Source: Flavobacteriales bacterium (GTDB lineage: Bacteria > Bacteroidota > Bacteroidia > Flavobacteriales_E > Vicingaceae). Taken from it: a stretch of 59,403 bases of DNA. The position numbers were made by a program, and so were the translations under genes. Position 1 is the first letter of the stretch. The number at the start of each line of letters is the position of its first letter. Positions 57,067-59,403 of this stretch are shown piece by piece. The notes below the pieces were generated by a model. It was not told the DNA's origin. It made no database searches and saw only the letters and a list, made by a program, of their open reading frames with translations. The stretch is from the NCBI GenBank assembly GCA_002706365.1, contig PALM01000043.1, positions 1 through 59,403 on the forward strand, read 5' to 3'.

Positions 57067-57750
57067 ATGGCAACAATAACGAATACAACTTTCGACTTTT
57101 TAAAGAAGCTCAAAAAGAACAACAATCGCGATTGGTTTACCGAGAATAAGAAACTCTACCAAGCATCTCATGAAGAAATGATCGCTTTGGCTGATAGCAT
57201 ATTCCAAAAGATCAGTGCATTCGATCAGTTGGAAGAGATAAGTGCAAAGAAGGCCCTATTTAGAATTTATAGAGATGTCCGTTTTTCAAAGAATAAAGAG
57301 CCTTACAAGACCAATAGATCCGGATATTACACCAGAAAGGGAGCCGAGAGAAGAGGTTCTTATTATTTCAGCATTGAGCCGGGCAACACCTTTATTGGAG
57401 GTGGTTTTTATCAGCCTGAACCTTCCGACCTAAACCACATCCGTCAGCAGATCGATCTGGATGCCTCCCCTTTGAGAAAAGTGCTGGCCAATAAGAAGTT
57501 CAAGGAGTATTATGGGGAGATGCTAGGGGAGCAGTTAAAAACAGCTCCTCGAGATTTCGATAAGGATCATCCGGATATAGATCTATTGCGTTACAAAGGC
57601 TTTTACTTTATGCATGGCTTTACAGATAAGGAAGTCTTGGCTGATGACTTTGAGGATAAAGCAGCAGAGGGCTTCAAATTGATATTGCCTTTTATGGAGG
57701 TGATGACGGAGTATTTGACTACGGATTTGAATGGAGCTCCGATTGTTTAA
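57067..57750 (+). CDS. DUF2461 family protein
   Basis: 227 residues of the DUF2461 family, with NNRDWFTENKKLYQ, RIYRDVRFSKNKEPYKTN, YYFSIEPGNTFIGGGFYQP and the terminal FMEVMTEY segment. The family is widespread in bacteria and fungi and has no established function. It is a cytosolic single-domain protein of full length. Confidence 0.92.
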   Translation: MATITNTTFDFLKKLKKNNNRDWFTENKKLYQASHEEMIALADSIFQKISAFDQLEEISAKKALFRIYRDVRFSKNKEPYKTNRSGYYTRKGAERRGSYYFSIEPGNTFIGGGFYQPEPSDLNHIRQQIDLDASPLRKVLANKKFKEYYGEMLGEQLKTAPRDFDKDHPDIDLLRYKGFYFMHGFTDKEVLADDFEDKAAEGFKLILPFMEVMTEYLTTDLNGAPIV

Positions 57751-57769
57751 ATCTTGATTAGCTTATAGT

Positions 57770-57848
57770 GCTCTGCCAATGGCAGAGCGACACAGGGAAT
57801 ACTCAGGGGACCACAGTCTTATACCCCGTGGAACCCTGTGACACAACT
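57770..57848. repeat. Convergent-gap element with hairpin and CAGGGAA/CCCTGTG words
   Basis: A perfect hairpin GCTCTGCC-AAT-GGCAGAGC (57770-57788) is followed by CAGGGAA 57793 and CAGGGGA 57804 (step 11), then CCCCGTG 57824 and CCCTGTG 57834 (step 10), then ACACAACT. It has the same order and spacing as 16642-16728. Confidence 0.82.
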
Positions 57849-57877
57849 CAATAGTTCTCTTGATGCGTTTAAGCTAA

Positions 57878-58228
57878 TTAAGCTTTTCTCACAAACTCAG
57901 ACTTCAAGCCCATAGACCCAAAGCCATCGATCTTGCAGTCGATGTTATGATCCCCATCTGTAAGTCGGATACTCTTCACCTTAGTTCCAGCCTTTATTGG
58001 CTTGGGTGCGCCTTTGACAGGCAGATCTTTGATCACGACCACAGAATCTCCATCCTGAAGCTCATTGCCGTTGCTATCCAATACTTTTGGTTCAGAAACT
58101 TCCTCAGACTGGACTTCCTCAACAATGTTCCATTCGTTGCCACATTCCGGACAAGCATAGACTTCATTTCCCATGGAATATCCATAGGGCGATTTACATG
58201 CTGGGCATGCTTTTAGTTCTTCTGACAT
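57878..58228 (-). CDS. PhnA/YjdM-like zinc-ribbon protein
   Basis: 116 residues. An N-terminal zinc ribbon ([11 protein letters not shown]...[10 protein letters not shown], two CxxC pairs), a short acidic linker and a C-terminal KOW-like beta domain ([19 protein letters not shown]). Despite the name PhnA, YjdM is not a phosphonate hydrolase; the exact role is unknown. Confidence 0.92.
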   Translation of the reverse strand: MSEELKACPACKSPYGYSMGNEVYACPECGNEWNIVEEVQSEEVSEPKVLDSNGNELQDGDSVVVIKDLPVKGAPKPIKAGTKVKSIRLTDGDHNIDCKIDGFGSMGLKSEFVRKA

Positions 58229-58301
58229 ATTTCTTTGGGACTCTGTGGTTTAAGCGTAAAGCTAGTGAATAAAGGACTATTATACTGCTGATTGCAGTCC
58301 A

Positions 58302-59403
58302 TCAATTCTTGATCAATTTAATGATCTTAAATAATCCTTCGCTCTGAACCTTAACAAAGTAGATGCCTTTTGCGAAATGATCAGTTTGGACTATTAGGCT
58401 ATTTGAAAAGGTGCCATCATAAACTATCTGTCCAGAAGTGTTTACTATTTCAACCCTTGCACTCTCATTGTTCCCATCAATCTGAATGCTCAAATCATTC
58501 TTAAAAGGATTGGGGAATATGCTTACTCCCAATTCATTCGTATTCGACTCAATTCCGGTAGTTGTGATATTGATATTATTCGAAGAATCCGATTCACATC
58601 CCAATAAGGTGACAATCGAATAGTAAGTGCCATTCGAAGTAGCTGTATAAGTCTGTCCATTGGCTCCGATGATCAAGCCATTTTGATCATACCATTGATT
58701 GCCAATTGAAGCGCTTGATGTTAACACAAATCCATTTACACTAATGATTGGTGTTGCCGGTTTCGGATTCACTGTAACCGATATAGTAGAAGTGCTTCCA
58801 ATTCCACAACTATTGCTTCCTGTGACAGTAATATCGCCTGAAATGGCAGTATTGCTATATATCACCACAATACTATCTGCATTGCTAGATCCGATTGCTC
58901 CAGTGGGTAATGTCCACAAATAAGATGTGGCATCTGCAATAGGAGGTACACGATAGGTAATTGTATCTCCCTGACACACATTTGTGCTACCCAAAATACT
59001 TCCGGCATTGGCTGGAAGAGGGTTAACGGTCACTGTAATTGAAGAGCTGTTTCCGTTTCCACAGCTATTCGTTCCAATGACAGTAATGTCACCTGAGTTT
59101 GCTGTGTTGCTAAAGGCTACAATTATGCTATCTGCATTACTGCTTCCGATTGCTCCGGCAGGTAGCGTCCATAGATAAGTGCTTGCATCTGCAATTGGTG
59201 ATACTCTATAAACTACGGTATCTCCTTGGCACACATTTGTGCTTCCAGTGATACTTCCTGCATTTGCCGGTAATGGATTGACAGTCACCGAAAGGGTAGA
59301 AGTGCTTCCATTTCCACAACTATTTGTTCCTGTCGCGGTGATATCCCCTGAAACAGCTGTATTGCTATATGTCACCACAATACTATCTACATTGCTAGAT
59401 CCA
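58302..59403 (-). CDS. Repeat-built T9SS type A cargo protein, N-terminus outside the window
   Basis: The frame is open to the window end. At least two and a half copies of an 85-residue PKD/Ig-like module (NPLPANAGSI-GSTNVCQGDT, YLWTLP-GAIGSSNADSI, SGDIT--G-NSCG) are followed by another Ig-like segment and a C-terminal sorting domain (about the last 80 residues) starting LGVSIFPNPFKNDL and ending KIIKLIKN. The modules are near identical at DNA level, period 255 bp. Secreted by T9SS; any enzyme domain would be upstream and unseen. Confidence 0.9.
   Translation of the reverse strand, partial: GSSNVDSIVVTYSNTAVSGDITATGTNSCGNGSTSTLSVTVNPLPANAGSITGSTNVCQGDTVVYRVSPIADASTYLWTLPAGAIGSSNADSIIVAFSNTANSGDITVIGTNSCGNGNSSSITVTVNPLPANAGSILGSTNVCQGDTITYRVPPIADATSYLWTLPTGAIGSSNADSIVVIYSNTAISGDITVTGSNSCGIGSTSTISVTVNPKPATPIISVNGFVLTSSASIGNQWYDQNGLIIGANGQTYTATSNGTYYSIVTLLGCESDSSNNINITTTGIESNTNELGVSIFPNPFKNDLSIQIDGNNESARVEIVNTSGQIVYDGTFSNSLIVQTDHFAKGIYFVKVQSEGLFKIIKLIKN

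Overview
The window is a piece of a Bacteroidota chromosome, most likely Flavobacteriia. The signs are two adhesin-type proteins with the gliding-motility/T9SS type B C-terminal domain, each beside a PorP/SprF gene, a PorE-like OmpA protein, two type A T9SS cargo proteins, DUF3467 after rpoC, promoters of the form TAnnTTTG, and few Shine-Dalgarno (SD) sequences. I cannot name genus or species.

Region 1 (1-16.6 kb, all + strand) is the core translation/transcription block: an acyl-CoA dehydrogenase cut by the window edge, rpsU, xerC, hpf, then tRNA-Thr(TGT)-Tyr(GTA)-Gly(TCC)-Thr(GGT)-tuf, tRNA-Trp, secE-nusG-rplK-rplA-rplJ-rplL-rpoB-rpoC and a DUF3467 gene. The tRNA-tuf and secE-to-rpoC order is the ancestral bacterial order, also seen in E. 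coli. rpsU carries a rare strong SD, fitting S21 autoregulation in this phylum. A long hairpin separates rplL from rpoB. Repeated pieces of tRNA 3' ends follow tRNA-Trp and the second tRNA-Thr.

Region 2 (16.7-27.4 kb) has a patatin fused to an outer-membrane barrel, a cystathionine beta-synthase, a LolC/E-type permease, a DUF1343 (NamZ-like) lipoprotein, a DUF2807 lipoprotein, a two-component system, and a divergent T9SS cargo gene whose shared control region holds phased direct repeats.

Region 3 (27.4-54 kb) is rich in surface genes: a 1863-residue SprB-repeat adhesin with PorP/SprF, then uppP, an NrnA-like DHH phosphoesterase, three tandem FKBP lipoproteins (GldI type), a dihydrolipoamide-dehydrogenase relative lacking both redox cysteines, an MbnH/MbnP-like pair (dihaem peroxidase plus copper-site lipoprotein), miaA, an AddA/RecB-like helicase-nuclease, and a PKD adhesin divergent from a second PorP/SprF gene and a PorE-like gene.

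Region 4 (53.6-59.4 kb) holds kdsA, a lipoprotein/TPR pair, an SRPBCC protein, a DUF2461 protein, a PhnA/YjdM-like zinc-ribbon protein and the C-terminal part of a repeat-built T9SS cargo protein.

The most unusual signal is between the genes. Many gaps are built from degenerate 7-bp words, either head to tail in strict 7-bp phase (up to ten units) or spaced about 10 bp apart. Related words recur at distant sites. Two arrays lie directly upstream of a -7 promoter box (rpsU, kdsA) in the same orientation, and all four convergent gaps longer than 100 bp contain such elements. I know of no description of this as a system in Bacteroidota, but I could not search.
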